NCBI GenBank assembly: GCA_900538905.1
Contig: UPZS01000016.1
Location: 1 to 40,769 of the forward strand
From: an uncultured Sutterella sp.
GTDB taxonomy: Bacteria > Pseudomonadota > Gammaproteobacteria > Burkholderiales > Burkholderiaceae_F
Length of the DNA: 40,769 bases
Reading direction: 5' to 3'
The translations under genes and the position numbers were made by a program. Each line of letters begins with the position of its first letter. The stretch's first letter is position 1. The notes beneath the pieces were generated by a model. That model was not told the origin of the DNA. It did no database searches and worked only from the letters and a program-made list of their open reading frames with translations. Shown in pieces: positions 1 to 8,042 of the stretch.

Positions 1-32
1 AGGTGCGGCGCTTTTGAGTTATGGCGAGTTTG

Positions 33-1088
33 CTAATATTGGTTGGACATTTCCTGAATCTTCTTAGGATCGGAAGTCTTTGTCAGGGCAAGTTGCAACA
101 GTATGCGTGCTGTTTGGGGATTCAGAGTGTTGGCTTCAAGGTAGCCGTGATCTGTCCACTTTTGTACAGATTTTGTGGTGACGCCATTTCCGACTCGAGC
201 CGAGCGAACAACAGTGACTCCTTTTTTAACGGCGTCAGCTAGACCAACATCACAATTGTCGTGGATGGAACCGTTGCCGGTACCGGCGTGAATAATGCCT
301 TTGGCTCCTGCAGCCACAGCTGCGTCAGCCATGACTCGATCATCACTAACATGGCTGTAGATGATGTCTACGCGGGGAAGTTTCGTGAGATTGGAAACGT
401 CAAACTCCGTATTTTTTGTGTGGAGCTTTGTTGACTGACGGAAAAACTGAGGTTCGCCGGCTGCAATGTAGCCGAGAGCCCCGAGTTCAGGTGCTTTGAA
501 AGTAGCGACGTTGGTGGTGTTGGTTTTTGTCACGTCACGGGCGCCGTTAATGGTGTCATTCATTGCGACAAGAACACCTTTGCCGACAGAGTCCTTATTT
601 ACGGCAACTTTGACGGCATTCAAAAGATTGACCGGACCGTCTGCCGACAGCGCCGTGGCGGGTCTCATGGCTCCCACTAATACGACCGGCTTATCGCTTT
701 TCACCGTGAGGTTGAGAAAGTAAGCGGTTTCCTCCAATGTGTCTGTGCCGTGAGTGATCACGATGCCGGTCACTTTGGGGTCTTTGAGCAGTTCATTGCA
801 TCGTTTGGCCAGTTTGAGCAAGATTTCATCGGTCATGTTTTGTGAACCGATTTTGACAATCTGCTCCCCTGAAACATTTGCAATGTCTTTGATGGCCGGT
901 ACGGCATCAATGAGTGTTTGAATGGCGAGAGCGCCGGAGTTGTATCCGGTCATCTGGGTATTTGATGCAGCGGTGCCGGCAATGGTTCCGCCAGTAGCCA
1001 AGATTTTTACGCCGGGAAGATCGGCCGCAAATGCAGATGCGGCGCAGAACACAATGGCGGCGGCAACAAGGGATTTCCTGAAGGTCAT
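33..1088 (-). CDS. ansB: Periplasmic type II L-asparaginase
   Basis: The gene hydrolyses L-asparagine to aspartate and ammonia, probably in the periplasm. The 351-residue product starts with a typical Sec signal peptide (MTFRKSLVAAA..., cleavage predicted after ASAFA near residue 21). The two asparaginase signatures are present: GGTIAG, with the nucleophilic Thr, near the mature N-terminus, and HGTDTLEETA with the second catalytic Thr-Asp pair. The Lys-containing part of the active site is expected after the AMRPATALSADGP segment. The reading frame is open 33 codons further upstream, but the ATG at 1088 is chosen because a strong GGAGGAG ribosome site lies just before it and because it places the signal peptide at the N-terminus. 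It is divergent from the ArgH-like lyase gene, with which it shares a 341-bp control region. Aspartate released here could feed fumarate formation inside the cell. Confidence 0.93.
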   Translation of the reverse strand: MTFRKSLVAAAIVFCAASAFAADLPGVKILATGGTIAGTAASNTQMTGYNSGALAIQTLIDAVPAIKDIANVSGEQIVKIGSQNMTDEILLKLAKRCNELLKDPKVTGIVITHGTDTLEETAYFLNLTVKSDKPVVLVGAMRPATALSADGPVNLLNAVKVAVNKDSVGKGVLVAMNDTINGARDVTKTNTTNVATFKAPELGALGYIAAGEPQFFRQSTKLHTKNTEFDVSNLTKLPRVDIIYSHVSDDRVMADAAVAAGAKGIIHAGTGNGSIHDNCDVGLADAVKKGVTVVRSARVGNGVTTKSVQKWTDHGYLEANTLNPQTARILLQLALTKTSDPKKIQEMSNQY

Positions 1089-1248
1089 TTTTCTCCTCCG
1101 TATTAAACGTATAGGCAGAGAACTCAGAGGCTTGTTTGATTTCAAAAACCTCAGGAGAATTTTCGTAGGTGGGAAAAATGCCGACAATCAGAATGCTTAT
1201 GGCGAATGATTGTGATGCGTTCTGCGGATTATGTTTGCCGCGCAAATA

Positions 1249-1265
1249 GAGTCACTGAGTGACTC
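1249..1265. promoter_or_regulatory. Perfect 17-bp palindrome in the divergent control region
   Basis: GAGTCACT-G-AGTGACTC is a perfect inverted repeat with 8-bp arms and a one-base centre. It lies between the divergent asparaginase and ArgH-like genes, 160 bp from the first and 165 bp from the second. It is most simply read as an operator for a dimeric regulator. It is followed by neither a T-run nor a gene end, so a terminator is unlikely. The regulator is unknown. Confidence 0.5.
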
Positions 1266-1297
1266 GGCTTTCCTTATGGTAGAAGCGCAAGGAGAGT

Positions 1298-1329
1298 ATG
1301 CAAAATTTGCATTATTCAAATTTTGAATA
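1298..1329. promoter_or_regulatory. Two abutting perfect palindromes, LysR-box-like
   Basis: Two perfect palindromes lie end to end: ATGCAAA-A-TTTGCAT (1298-1312) and TATTCAAA-T-TTTGAATA (1313-1329). Each contains the T-N11-A pattern within a dyad that LysR-type regulators bind, and the centres are 16 bp apart. A LysR-type gene lies at 5067-6125 in the same cluster, which makes it the natural candidate (inference). With the palindrome at 1249-1265, the 341-bp gap 1089-1429 is a dense control region; I could not fix -35/-10 elements in it with confidence. Confidence 0.55.
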
Positions 1330-1378
1330 AGTCTTAGCCTCAAGCGGCAAAGAATTTTTCTTATCCCTTGATGTTCCA

Positions 1379-1429
1379 GAGAATTCTTTTGTTCCCAAAT
1401 CAAATCCAATCAGGGGAAAGGAGAATTCT
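1379..1429 (+). promoter_or_regulatory. Leader with repeated GAGAATTCT and the ribosome site of the ArgH-like gene
   Basis: GAGAATTCT occurs at 1379-1387 and again at 1421-1429, directly before the ATG. The core AGAATTCT is self-complementary, so the two copies could also pair as an 8-bp stem in the mRNA. The AAAGGAG ribosome site (1417-1423) runs into the second copy, so such a stem would partly cover it. Whether this regulates translation is speculative. Confidence 0.35.
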
Positions 1430-2935
1430 ATGGCCCAGACTATCCAGCGTGGCAAGATCAAAAAGGCACCTGCCACGGAAGTCGTCAAATATCTAATTCG
1501 TCCCGCCATTGCGGCGGATTTGGTGCGCTCCTACAACACGATTCTGGACGTGAATAAGGCGCACATTCTGATGTTGGCAAAGACCGGCATCATTTCCGGG
1601 GATGTCGCCAAAAAGCTTCTTGTGGCAACAAAGCAAATCGAAAGTGAAAAAGAGCATCCGACCTTTGAAATCAATCCGGATGTTGAAGATTTGTACTTTA
1701 ACCTCGAACGTTATCTCATCAAGCTAACCGGACTAGAGGTTGGCGGACAACAGCACACGGCACGCAGTCGCAATGATTTGTTTGCGACCGAAATTCGTAT
1801 TGATACGCGAAAGGTGTACCTGAAGCTTTCTCAGATGTTCATTGATCTTCGTCGGGCTTACCTTCAGTTGGCACGCAAGAACTTGGATACGGTGATGTCC
1901 GGATATACCCATATGCAACCTTCGGAGCCCATCACATTTGCACATTATTTGTCGGGTGTTTCGTCGGCTTTGGCTCGTGATTACGATCGTTTCAGTCACG
2001 CATGGCAATCACTGAACCTTTGCCCGTTAGGAGGTTGCTCCATGGGTTCAACCTCATTTCCGATTGACCGTGAGTACACGTCAAAGTTGATGGGCTTTGA
2101 CGGACCTGTTCAGAACAGTCTGGATTGTGTGGCCAGTCGTGACTATGTTCTTGAAATTTTGACGGCGCTTGCTCAAACCGCAATGACGATGAGCCGTACG
2201 GCGCTTGATCTTTATAACTGGGCAACTCCAGAGTACGGCTATATCGAGGTTGACGATAGCTGTGCCGTTTGTTCGTCGATCATGCCGCAGAAGAAGAATC
2301 CGTTCACGCTTGAGCATGTCAAGGCAAAAGCTGCGCACATGGAAGGTTTCATGATCGGCGTCTACAACACGATGAAGAATGTCATTTTCTCTCACGGACG
2401 CGATACAAGCGTGGAAACACCTCGTTATTTCTATACGGCTTTGTCGGAGATGGAGGCTGACTTTGCGTTGTTGACTGTGACGATCAATACGTTGTCTGTG
2501 CGCAAACAGCGTATGTACGACTGCGCTGCTCGTAACTTCTGCACTGTGACCGAATTGGCAAATTACCTTGTTCGTCACGATGACATTTCTTTCCGAGAAG
2601 CACACGAAATCATTGCCCATGTGGTCGGAGCCATGAACGAGAAGGGGCTTACGGCTACCGACATTGACCGTAATGCTGTTGAAAAAGCCACAAAAGAGCT
2701 CTTTGGGTTTGATACCAAACTCACGGATGAACTGATTCGGGAAGCTCTTGACCCGAGACGAGTGGCATACGAAAAAACCTGCATTGGCGGTACGGCTCCA
2801 GATGAAGTCTCTCGTCAGTTGGATCTGGTTGAAGCTCAGATTAAGGCAGATGAGGATGAACTGAAGGCTCGTCAAGCCCAGCTCGATAGTGCGGATGCTC
2901 TGTTGGCTGAAAAAGTGCAAGAGGCAATCGCTTAA
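1430..2935 (+). CDS. ArgH-like lyase of the aspartase/fumarase superfamily
   Basis: The 501-residue product belongs to the argininosuccinate lyase branch of the fumarase/aspartase superfamily, whose members split a C-N bond and release fumarate. Visible signatures are HTARSRND (109-116), GYTHMQP (158-164), FPIDRE (about 210-215), and the catalytic serine loop SSIMPQKKNP (282-291). Differences from housekeeping ArgH are clear: the usual SGALAGT segment reads GGCSMGST, the stretch after KKNP is FTLEHVKAKAAHMEG instead of the DVAEL-RGK type, and the protein is about 40 residues longer, with a charged C-terminal tail. ArgH-like enzymes of about 500 residues with other N-substituted aspartate substrates are known (ethylenediamine-disuccinate lyase). 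Its neighbours are a Dcu dicarboxylate carrier downstream and asparaginase upstream, not arginine genes, which argues for a catabolic fumarate-releasing role. The ATG follows a good AAAGGAG site. Family is certain; substrate is not. Confidence 0.85.
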   Translation: MAQTIQRGKIKKAPATEVVKYLIRPAIAADLVRSYNTILDVNKAHILMLAKTGIISGDVAKKLLVATKQIESEKEHPTFEINPDVEDLYFNLERYLIKLTGLEVGGQQHTARSRNDLFATEIRIDTRKVYLKLSQMFIDLRRAYLQLARKNLDTVMSGYTHMQPSEPITFAHYLSGVSSALARDYDRFSHAWQSLNLCPLGGCSMGSTSFPIDREYTSKLMGFDGPVQNSLDCVASRDYVLEILTALAQTAMTMSRTALDLYNWATPEYGYIEVDDSCAVCSSIMPQKKNPFTLEHVKAKAAHMEGFMIGVYNTMKNVIFSHGRDTSVETPRYFYTALSEMEADFALLTVTINTLSVRKQRMYDCAARNFCTVTELANYLVRHDDISFREAHEIIAHVVGAMNEKGLTATDIDRNAVEKATKELFGFDTKLTDELIREALDPRRVAYEKTCIGGTAPDEVSRQLDLVEAQIKADEDELKARQAQLDSADALLAEKVQEAIA

Positions 2936-2953
2936 GTCCGGAAACTCAACAGC

Positions 2954-2987
2954 GGAGAGTCGGACAGCCAATTGCGTTTGACTCTCC
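2954..2987 (+). other. Hairpin between the ArgH-like gene and dcu
   Basis: GGAGAGTC (2954-2961) and GACTCTCC (2980-2987) form a perfect 8-bp stem with an 18-base loop in the 69-bp gap between the two genes. No T-run follows. The ribosome site GGGGAG of dcu comes directly after it. It may stabilise the upstream mRNA or tune dcu expression. Confidence 0.4.
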
Positions 2988-3004
2988 TGAAACGGGGAGT
3001 GTCT

Positions 3005-4333
3005 ATGTTTTTCTATGAATTTGTAATCGTCATTTTGGCGATGATTCTGGGTGCCCGATACGGTGGCGTGTTCTTTGGTATGTGTGGCGGCCTCGGGTTG
3101 CTGGCTCTGATTTTGATTTTTGGTCTGGCGCCGGCCAGTCCCCCGATTGCTGTGATGCTGATCATGATGAGTGTTGTGCTCGCAGCATCCACACTTCAGA
3201 GTTCCGGTGGCATGGCGTTTTTGGTGCGTGTGGCAGAACGCCTTTTGAGGGCGTGTCCGAAAGCAATTACTTTTGTTTCTCCGGTGATTGCCTTTGTGTT
3301 CACGTTCATGGCCGGTACCGGTAATGTGTTGTATTCCATCCTGCCTGTGATTGCGGAAGTTGCTCGCGAAGCTGGTATTCGTCCGGAACGCCCGATTTCC
3401 ATTTCCGTCATCGCCTCTCAGCACGCAGTTCCCGCTTCTCCTATTTCAGCGGCTACGGTTGCAATGGTAGCTTTGTTGGGAGCCAAGGGGGTTACTGTCA
3501 TGACAATTCTTGCGATTGTCGGTCCTGCAGTGTTAATAGGCTTGATGATTGGTGCCTTGTCGGTGTGCAAGATGGGCAAGGAACTGGCAGAGGATCCTGA
3601 ATACATTCGCAAGGTACAGGAAGGATATTTTGCCGGTGCAACCAAAGCAAAGGCTATGGGAACAGAAGGCGGTGATACTAAGTGGGCCAAGCTTTCGGTG
3701 GTGTTCTTTCTATTGGCCGCCGTTACCGTTGTGTTTGTCGGCACATTCCCTGAACTGCGCCCGCATGTGACAAATGCTGCCGGAAAAGCTTCTCAGGTTT
3801 CAATGACGCACATGATTGAACTCATCATGTTGGTCGTATCTGCCATCATGGTTCTGTTCTGCAAGGCTAAGCCTGACGAAATCATCCGTACTTCGGTTTT
3901 CCGTGCCGGCATGATGGGGGTTGTGACTATCTTTGGTCTGGCATGGATGTCCGATACTTGGATTGCCAACAATTTGCCGTACATCAAAACTTCTGTTGCT
4001 GCGGTTGTCCAGCAGACTCCATGGCTTTTTGCTCTGGCTCTATTCTTTGTGTCGGCACTTACGCACTCTCAAGGTGCAACTGTGGCTGCATTAATGCCTC
4101 TTGGACTTTCGCTGGGGATTGATCCGTTGGTATTAGTCTGCATGTATCCCGCGGTCTGTGGCTACTTCATCATCCCTTCAACGGGCGTGTTGCTTGGCGG
4201 TGTTGCATTTGATGAAACAGGCACGACGAAAATCGGAAAATACGTCATTAATCATTCCTACATTATCCCGGGGTTGGTGACAACATTTTCAAACGTTGTG
4301 ATCGCATTTGGGATTAAAGCCATCTTTTTCTAA
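3005..4333 (+). CDS. Dcu-family anaerobic C4-dicarboxylate transporter
   Basis: The 442-residue inner-membrane protein matches the DcuA/DcuB family, which exchanges fumarate, aspartate, malate and succinate during anaerobic growth. It is highly hydrophobic over its whole length. The conserved segments PVIAFVFTFMAGTGN (about 95-110) and SISVIASQHAVPASPISAA (about 135-155) correspond to the Dcu signature around AGTG and SSQ-A-ASP-SAA. Length fits the family (about 430-450). The frame is open from a TTG at 2972, but ATG 3005 has a GGGGAG site six bases upstream and gives the usual membrane N-terminus. It lies 69 bp after the ArgH-like lyase on the same strand, so fumarate made by the lyase and this carrier probably work together. 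DcuA and DcuB types cannot be told apart here. Confidence 0.88.
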   Translation: MFFYEFVIVILAMILGARYGGVFFGMCGGLGLLALILIFGLAPASPPIAVMLIMMSVVLAASTLQSSGGMAFLVRVAERLLRACPKAITFVSPVIAFVFTFMAGTGNVLYSILPVIAEVAREAGIRPERPISISVIASQHAVPASPISAATVAMVALLGAKGVTVMTILAIVGPAVLIGLMIGALSVCKMGKELAEDPEYIRKVQEGYFAGATKAKAMGTEGGDTKWAKLSVVFFLLAAVTVVFVGTFPELRPHVTNAAGKASQVSMTHMIELIMLVVSAIMVLFCKAKPDEIIRTSVFRAGMMGVVTIFGLAWMSDTWIANNLPYIKTSVAAVVQQTPWLFALALFFVSALTHSQGATVAALMPLGLSLGIDPLVLVCMYPAVCGYFIIPSTGVLLGGVAFDETGTTKIGKYVINHSYIIPGLVTTFSNVVIAFGIKAIFF

Positions 4334-4351
4334 TCCCTTGCACTAGAAGTA

Positions 4352-4384
4352 CCTCCGTACACAGCCAAAACCTGTGTACGGAGG
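4352..4384 (+). terminator. 13-bp perfect hairpin after dcu
   Basis: CCTCCGTACACAG (4352-4364) pairs perfectly with CTGTGTACGGAGG (4372-4384) around a CCAAAAC loop, 18 bp after the dcu stop codon. It is GC-rich and stable, but no U-run follows on the plus strand. It could therefore be a Rho-dependent or leaky end, or a 3'-end stabiliser of the lyase-dcu message. Confidence 0.5.
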
Positions 4385-4421
4385 GAGCGCCTGCGATTTT
4401 TGAATACGAGTCGGACTGATC

Positions 4422-5021
4422 ATGACTTGGGCGGAAATTTTTGCTGTTTTTGTCAAGTTCTTCTTTATCCTGACGCCTTTTTTTATTGTGGCCGTGTTTA
4501 TAGCCATGACGGAAGAGGAAACAGTCGAAGTGAGGCACCAATTGGCGGTGCGCATTACGATCGGGGTGATTGTCATCAGTCTGATACTTTTCTTTGCCGG
4601 AGCTGCAATTTTTGAGTTGCTTGGTATCACTGTGGACGCTTTTCGCATTGGTGCCGGAGCTCTGTTGTTTCTCTCTGCGGTTTCTTTGGTGGATGGAAAA
4701 CTGCAGCTTCCGGCAACCAAACGATCCATTATGGATTTGGCCGTTGTGCCTTTGGCAATTCCCGTTACGTTGGGACCGGGATCGGTTGGTGCATTGGTCG
4801 TGATGAGTTCGGAGATTCATGGAATGGTGCAGCAACTGTGTACGGCAGCTGCAATCACTGCTGCGAGTCTGTGTGTAGGAGCGCTGCTTTATTTATCGGC
4901 AGAACTCAAACGACTCATTGGTCGCAGTGGGATTTCCATGTTATCCAAATTGACGGGACTCATTCTGGCATCACTGTCCTGTCAGATGATTTTTACCGGT
5001 GTGGCAGCGTTTCTCAAGTAA
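4422..5021 (+). CDS. MarC-family integral membrane protein
   Basis: The 199-residue protein has about six hydrophobic segments and matches the MarC/YchE (UPF0056) family of inner-membrane proteins. The best landmarks are GITVDAFRIGAGALLFLSAV in the middle and VVPLAIPVTLGPGSVGALVV near residues 107-126, both at the usual family positions. The N-terminal NPIG motif seen in many members is replaced here by an LTPFF segment. Function is poorly known for the family; early claims about multidrug resistance have not held up, and some members are suspected amino-acid exporters. It lies 88 bp after dcu behind a strong hairpin and 45 bp before the LysR gene. The ATG at 4422 lacks a clear Shine-Dalgarno sequence. 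Confidence 0.8.
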   Translation: MTWAEIFAVFVKFFFILTPFFIVAVFIAMTEEETVEVRHQLAVRITIGVIVISLILFFAGAAIFELLGITVDAFRIGAGALLFLSAVSLVDGKLQLPATKRSIMDLAVVPLAIPVTLGPGSVGALVVMSSEIHGMVQQLCTAAAITAASLCVGALLYLSAELKRLIGRSGISMLSKLTGLILASLSCQMIFTGVAAFLK

Positions 5022-5066
5022 GAGAACAGGCTGTCCTTTGTTTGGCAGATAGCACACGGGGAGACG

Positions 5067-6125
5067 ATGATGAACATTGCTTTTACTGACGCAAATCTCT
5101 CAATGATGCTTTTTCAGGCGAGAGTTCGAATTTTTTGTGTGCTCTGCGAAAAAAGAAGCTTTACAGAAGCTGCCAAACTGCTCAAAGTAAGCCAGAGTGT
5201 TGTGTCGAGAAATATCGCGGAGCTGGAAGAAGATCTCAAGGTTTCGTTATTCGAACATAACGTGCGTCCCATTCGCTTGACGGTGGCGGGGCAGTCTCTA
5301 TATAGATTGCTGTCGAAAGAACTCAACAAGATTGATGGCCTATTGAGCGAGTTGCGCATAAATAATGCACTTTTGTCACCGCTTCGAGTTGGTTTTGTGG
5401 AGTCAATTGCACGTGCCATGAGTTGGCCGGTTATCGAAAAGATCAAAAAAGACTACTCCACAGTCTCGGTGTCGACCGGTATCAGCACATATTTATTGAA
5501 TTTGTTGGATCACGATCAACTTGATGTCATTGTCTGTCCTGATCCCTTTTCCAATCGCAACGATCTGGACCGTTTTTTTGTCTTCCGCGAGCCTTCGATC
5601 ATTATCTTGCCGAAAAACACTGGTCTAGCTCAGGATCTCACTTGGGAGCGGCTTCGTTTTTCCGGGCTCCCGATTCTGCAATACAGCAGTGATAACTCCG
5701 GAGGAAAGTTGCAACAGAAATTTTTTAACGAGATGGGACTTAGTTTCGTCTGCCGCGTGGAAGTTGATATCAATGCATTGATTTTGGATTACGTTGCCCA
5801 TGGCGTCGGTTGGTGTCTGACTCGTCCGACAACACTTATCCAGCATCCGGAGCTTGCAGAGAAGGTGGATGTGCGTGCCATGCCTGCTCCAATTGCCTCG
5901 CGGGAGATGTTCGTGATTGCACGAAAGGGCCACCATTCGTTATTGGCTGCAAAAATGGCAAGTCTCGCGAGTGAGTTTTTTAAAAGCAAAATCGTACCGG
6001 AAATGGTGAAACTCACGCCATGGATTGCGCCATATCTCTACTGTGCAGGTTCGCAACCAGGAGATCGCATTCCCGTCTATGAAAATTTAACGGCAACGAG
6101 TCCGACAAACGTTTTTGTTCTTTAG
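5067..6125 (+). CDS. LysR-type transcriptional regulator
   Basis: The 352-residue protein has the LysR architecture. The N-terminal winged helix-turn-helix covers about residues 17-75 (FCVLCEKRSFTEAAKLLKVS, then QSVVSRNIAELEEDL). A substrate-binding domain follows, with the typical start LRVGFVES. The C-terminal 40-50 residues go somewhat beyond the usual 300-residue family length. Two ATGs lie in tandem (5067, 5070) after a GGGGAG site; either could be used. It is the last gene of the plus-strand block containing the ArgH-like lyase, Dcu and MarC genes, so it probably controls them. Two T-N11-A palindromes at 1298-1329 are plausible targets. The effector is unknown; an amino acid or C4-dicarboxylate would fit the context. 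Confidence 0.9.
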   Translation: MMNIAFTDANLSMMLFQARVRIFCVLCEKRSFTEAAKLLKVSQSVVSRNIAELEEDLKVSLFEHNVRPIRLTVAGQSLYRLLSKELNKIDGLLSELRINNALLSPLRVGFVESIARAMSWPVIEKIKKDYSTVSVSTGISTYLLNLLDHDQLDVIVCPDPFSNRNDLDRFFVFREPSIIILPKNTGLAQDLTWERLRFSGLPILQYSSDNSGGKLQQKFFNEMGLSFVCRVEVDINALILDYVAHGVGWCLTRPTTLIQHPELAEKVDVRAMPAPIASREMFVIARKGHHSLLAAKMASLASEFFKSKIVPEMVKLTPWIAPYLYCAGSQPGDRIPVYENLTATSPTNVFVL

Positions 6126-6169
6126 TTTTTTTTCTCGCTCCAATCGGTTTTCGGCGTTGGCTCCGCCGT

Positions 6170-6220
6170 CTCCCAGGCACGAAGTCGTGTGGACGATTTC
6201 AGTCGCTTGGGAGTTTTTTT
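6170..6220 (+). terminator. Rho-independent terminator after the LysR gene
   Basis: CTCCCAGGC (6170-6178) pairs with GCTTGGGAG (6205-6213), nine pairs with one G-U, and seven T residues follow directly (6214-6220). The loop holds a second small stem (CACGA/TCGTG). It lies 45 bp after the regulator stop codon. Confidence 0.8.
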
Positions 6221-6294
6221 ATCAGAAAAAGGCGGAGGGGATTCGGTCTAAGGAAAACACCCCATCTCTCAAATGCTTTAGTTATTCGAATCGG

Positions 6295-6930
6295 TTAATT
6301 GTCTTTTTGACTACCGTCATAGCGGATGATTCTCCAGCCTTTGTACCAGCACAGCATGCGTACGCCCACGATGAAAAACGTGGCTGTCATCAACGCAACG
6401 AATTCTGAAACGCCGGCGACGTGCAAGCCGATGTAGAGCCAAGCTCCCACAAATGCAGCCGATGCATAAGGCAGTTGGTCGGACATCACCATCGGCAGAC
6501 GATTGAGAAAAACGTCTCGCAACAAACCTCCGAAGACGCCTGTACACACGCCCATCAGTACGGCCGGAAGATAAGGAAGATCGTAAGTGAGTGAGAGCGA
6601 TGTGCCGCCCGCGGTGAAAAACCCCAACCCGACCGCATCAAGCCACACGAGGATGGTTTGATGCAGCTTGTCTTGAAAAAGTCGGACGATGACCGGAGCG
6701 AAAAAAGACAGAATAAGCGTCGCCCACACATACTCCTGATTGGCAATCCAGTACATGGGACGGTTGCCGATGACAAGGTCGCGCACGATGCCGCCGCCGA
6801 AAGCCGTGACGAAAACGACGACGAAAACGCCTACCGGATCGATTTTCTTGCCTTTGACGGCAAAAAGGCCGGAAAGAGCAAAGGCAACAATTCCGACGGA
6901 ATCGGTAAAAGTTAGGAGACTGGTTTGCAT
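6295..6930 (-). CDS. TRIC/UPF0126-family membrane protein (YadS/YicG-like)
   Basis: The 211-residue protein is a membrane protein of the UPF0126/TRIC family, whose bacterial members form trimeric cation channels or have unassigned transport roles. Its duplicated design is visible. The first half carries GLFAVKGKKIDPVGVFVVVF then TAFGGGIVRDLVIG; the second half repeats it as LGFFTAGGTSLSL and then GVCTGVFGGLLRDVFLN. Both GGG/GGL-RD glycine turns are intact. The start ATG is at 6930; a TATTAT sequence ends only six bases before it on the same strand, so a very short leader is possible. It is convergent with the LysR gene and divergent from glyQ. Other genomes carry this family in varied contexts, so the neighbours say little about its role. 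Confidence 0.87.
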   Translation of the reverse strand: MQTSLLTFTDSVGIVAFALSGLFAVKGKKIDPVGVFVVVFVTAFGGGIVRDLVIGNRPMYWIANQEYVWATLILSFFAPVIVRLFQDKLHQTILVWLDAVGLGFFTAGGTSLSLTYDLPYLPAVLMGVCTGVFGGLLRDVFLNRLPMVMSDQLPYASAAFVGAWLYIGLHVAGVSEFVALMTATFFIVGVRMLCWYKGWRIIRYDGSQKDN

Positions 6931-7104
6931 GAGTCGATAATAGACAAAGACAGCTTATTTGTGCCTAGGACACGTAACAGATAGTGTTTGATTTCTTGGT
7001 AAAAGCATCCTTTCGTCCAATGGACTAAAATTGCCAAATTATTTTGTCCAAGCGCTCCCGTACTGAGCTCATATTGAGACCGGGCGCATTTATTCATAAA
7101 AACC

Positions 7105-8004
7105 ATGATTACCTTTCAGGAAGTGATCCTGCGCCTGCAGGAGTATTGGAACAAACAGGGCTGCGCTCTGCTGCAGCCGATTGATATCGAAGTCGGTGCC
7201 GGCACCTCGCATACGGCCACCTTCCTGCGTGCGCTCGGTCCGGAACCGTGGCGTGCAGCCTATGTGCAGCCGTCTCGTCGCCCGAAGGACGCCCGCTACG
7301 GTGAAAATCCCAACCGTTTGCATCAACACCATCAATATCAGGTGGTGCTGAAGCCGTCGCCCGTGAATATCGTGGATTTGTACCTCGGGAGCCTTCGTGC
7401 TTTGGGGATCGACACGTCCGTCAACGACATCCGCTTCGTGGAAGACAACTGGGAAAACCCGACGCTTGGCGCCTGGGGTCTGGGTTGGGAAATCTGGATG
7501 AACGGTATGGAGGTGACGCAGTTTACCTACTTCCAGCAGGTGGGTGGCCTGGAATGCAAGCCGATCACGGGTGAAATCACCTATGGTCTGGAACGTCTGA
7601 CGATGTACCTGCAAAACTGCGACAACGTGTTCGACCTGATCTACACCAAGTGGAAGGACGGTCTCGGTCAGGAACATACGCTGACCTATGGCGACGTTTT
7701 CCATCAGAACGAAGTCGAGCAGAGTAAGTACAACTTCGAAGCGAGCGACCCCGAAAAACTCTTCAAGCAGTTTGACTACTTTGAAAGCGAAGCCAAGCGC
7801 TTGATGGAGCTTGAATTGGCGCTGCCGGCTTATGAAATGGTTTTGAAGGCCGGCCACACGTTTAACCTTCTGGACGCTCGCGGAGCCATTTCGGTGACCG
7901 AACGCGCCGCCTACATCGCCCGTATTCGCAACTTCAGTCGCGCTGTGGCGCAGAGCTACTACGACTCGCGCGAACGCCTGGGCTTCCCGATGCTCAAGGC
8001 ATAA
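7105..8004 (+). CDS. glyQ: Glycine-tRNA ligase alpha subunit
   Basis: This is the 299-residue alpha chain of the bacterial alpha2beta2 glycyl-tRNA synthetase, which activates glycine and binds ATP. The N-terminus [13 protein letters not shown], the class II segment [18 protein letters not shown] and the [20 protein letters not shown] stretch are nearly invariant in GlyQ. Length matches the family (about 300). The preceding 174-bp gap (6931-7104) must carry its promoter and that of the divergent TRIC gene; I see a GTCC-AAT-GGAC dyad there but no convincing -35/-10 for glyQ. glyS follows 38 bp downstream. Base composition shifts here to clearly GC-richer coding sequence than in the first 7 kb. 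Confidence 0.98.
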   Translation: MITFQEVILRLQEYWNKQGCALLQPIDIEVGAGTSHTATFLRALGPEPWRAAYVQPSRRPKDARYGENPNRLHQHHQYQVVLKPSPVNIVDLYLGSLRALGIDTSVNDIRFVEDNWENPTLGAWGLGWEIWMNGMEVTQFTYFQQVGGLECKPITGEITYGLERLTMYLQNCDNVFDLIYTKWKDGLGQEHTLTYGDVFHQNEVEQSKYNFEASDPEKLFKQFDYFESEAKRLMELELALPAYEMVLKAGHTFNLLDARGAISVTERAAYIARIRNFSRAVAQSYYDSRERLGFPMLKA

Positions 8005-8042
8005 GTCCATTTACCAGTTTGTCGCGAGAGAAGATAAAAAAA

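Noticed and set aside
2081..3424. 447-codon minus-strand frame across the ArgH-like gene and dcu
   Set aside because: It spans two clear plus-strand genes and their gap; the product is His/Arg/Gln-rich, as expected of an antisense shadow.
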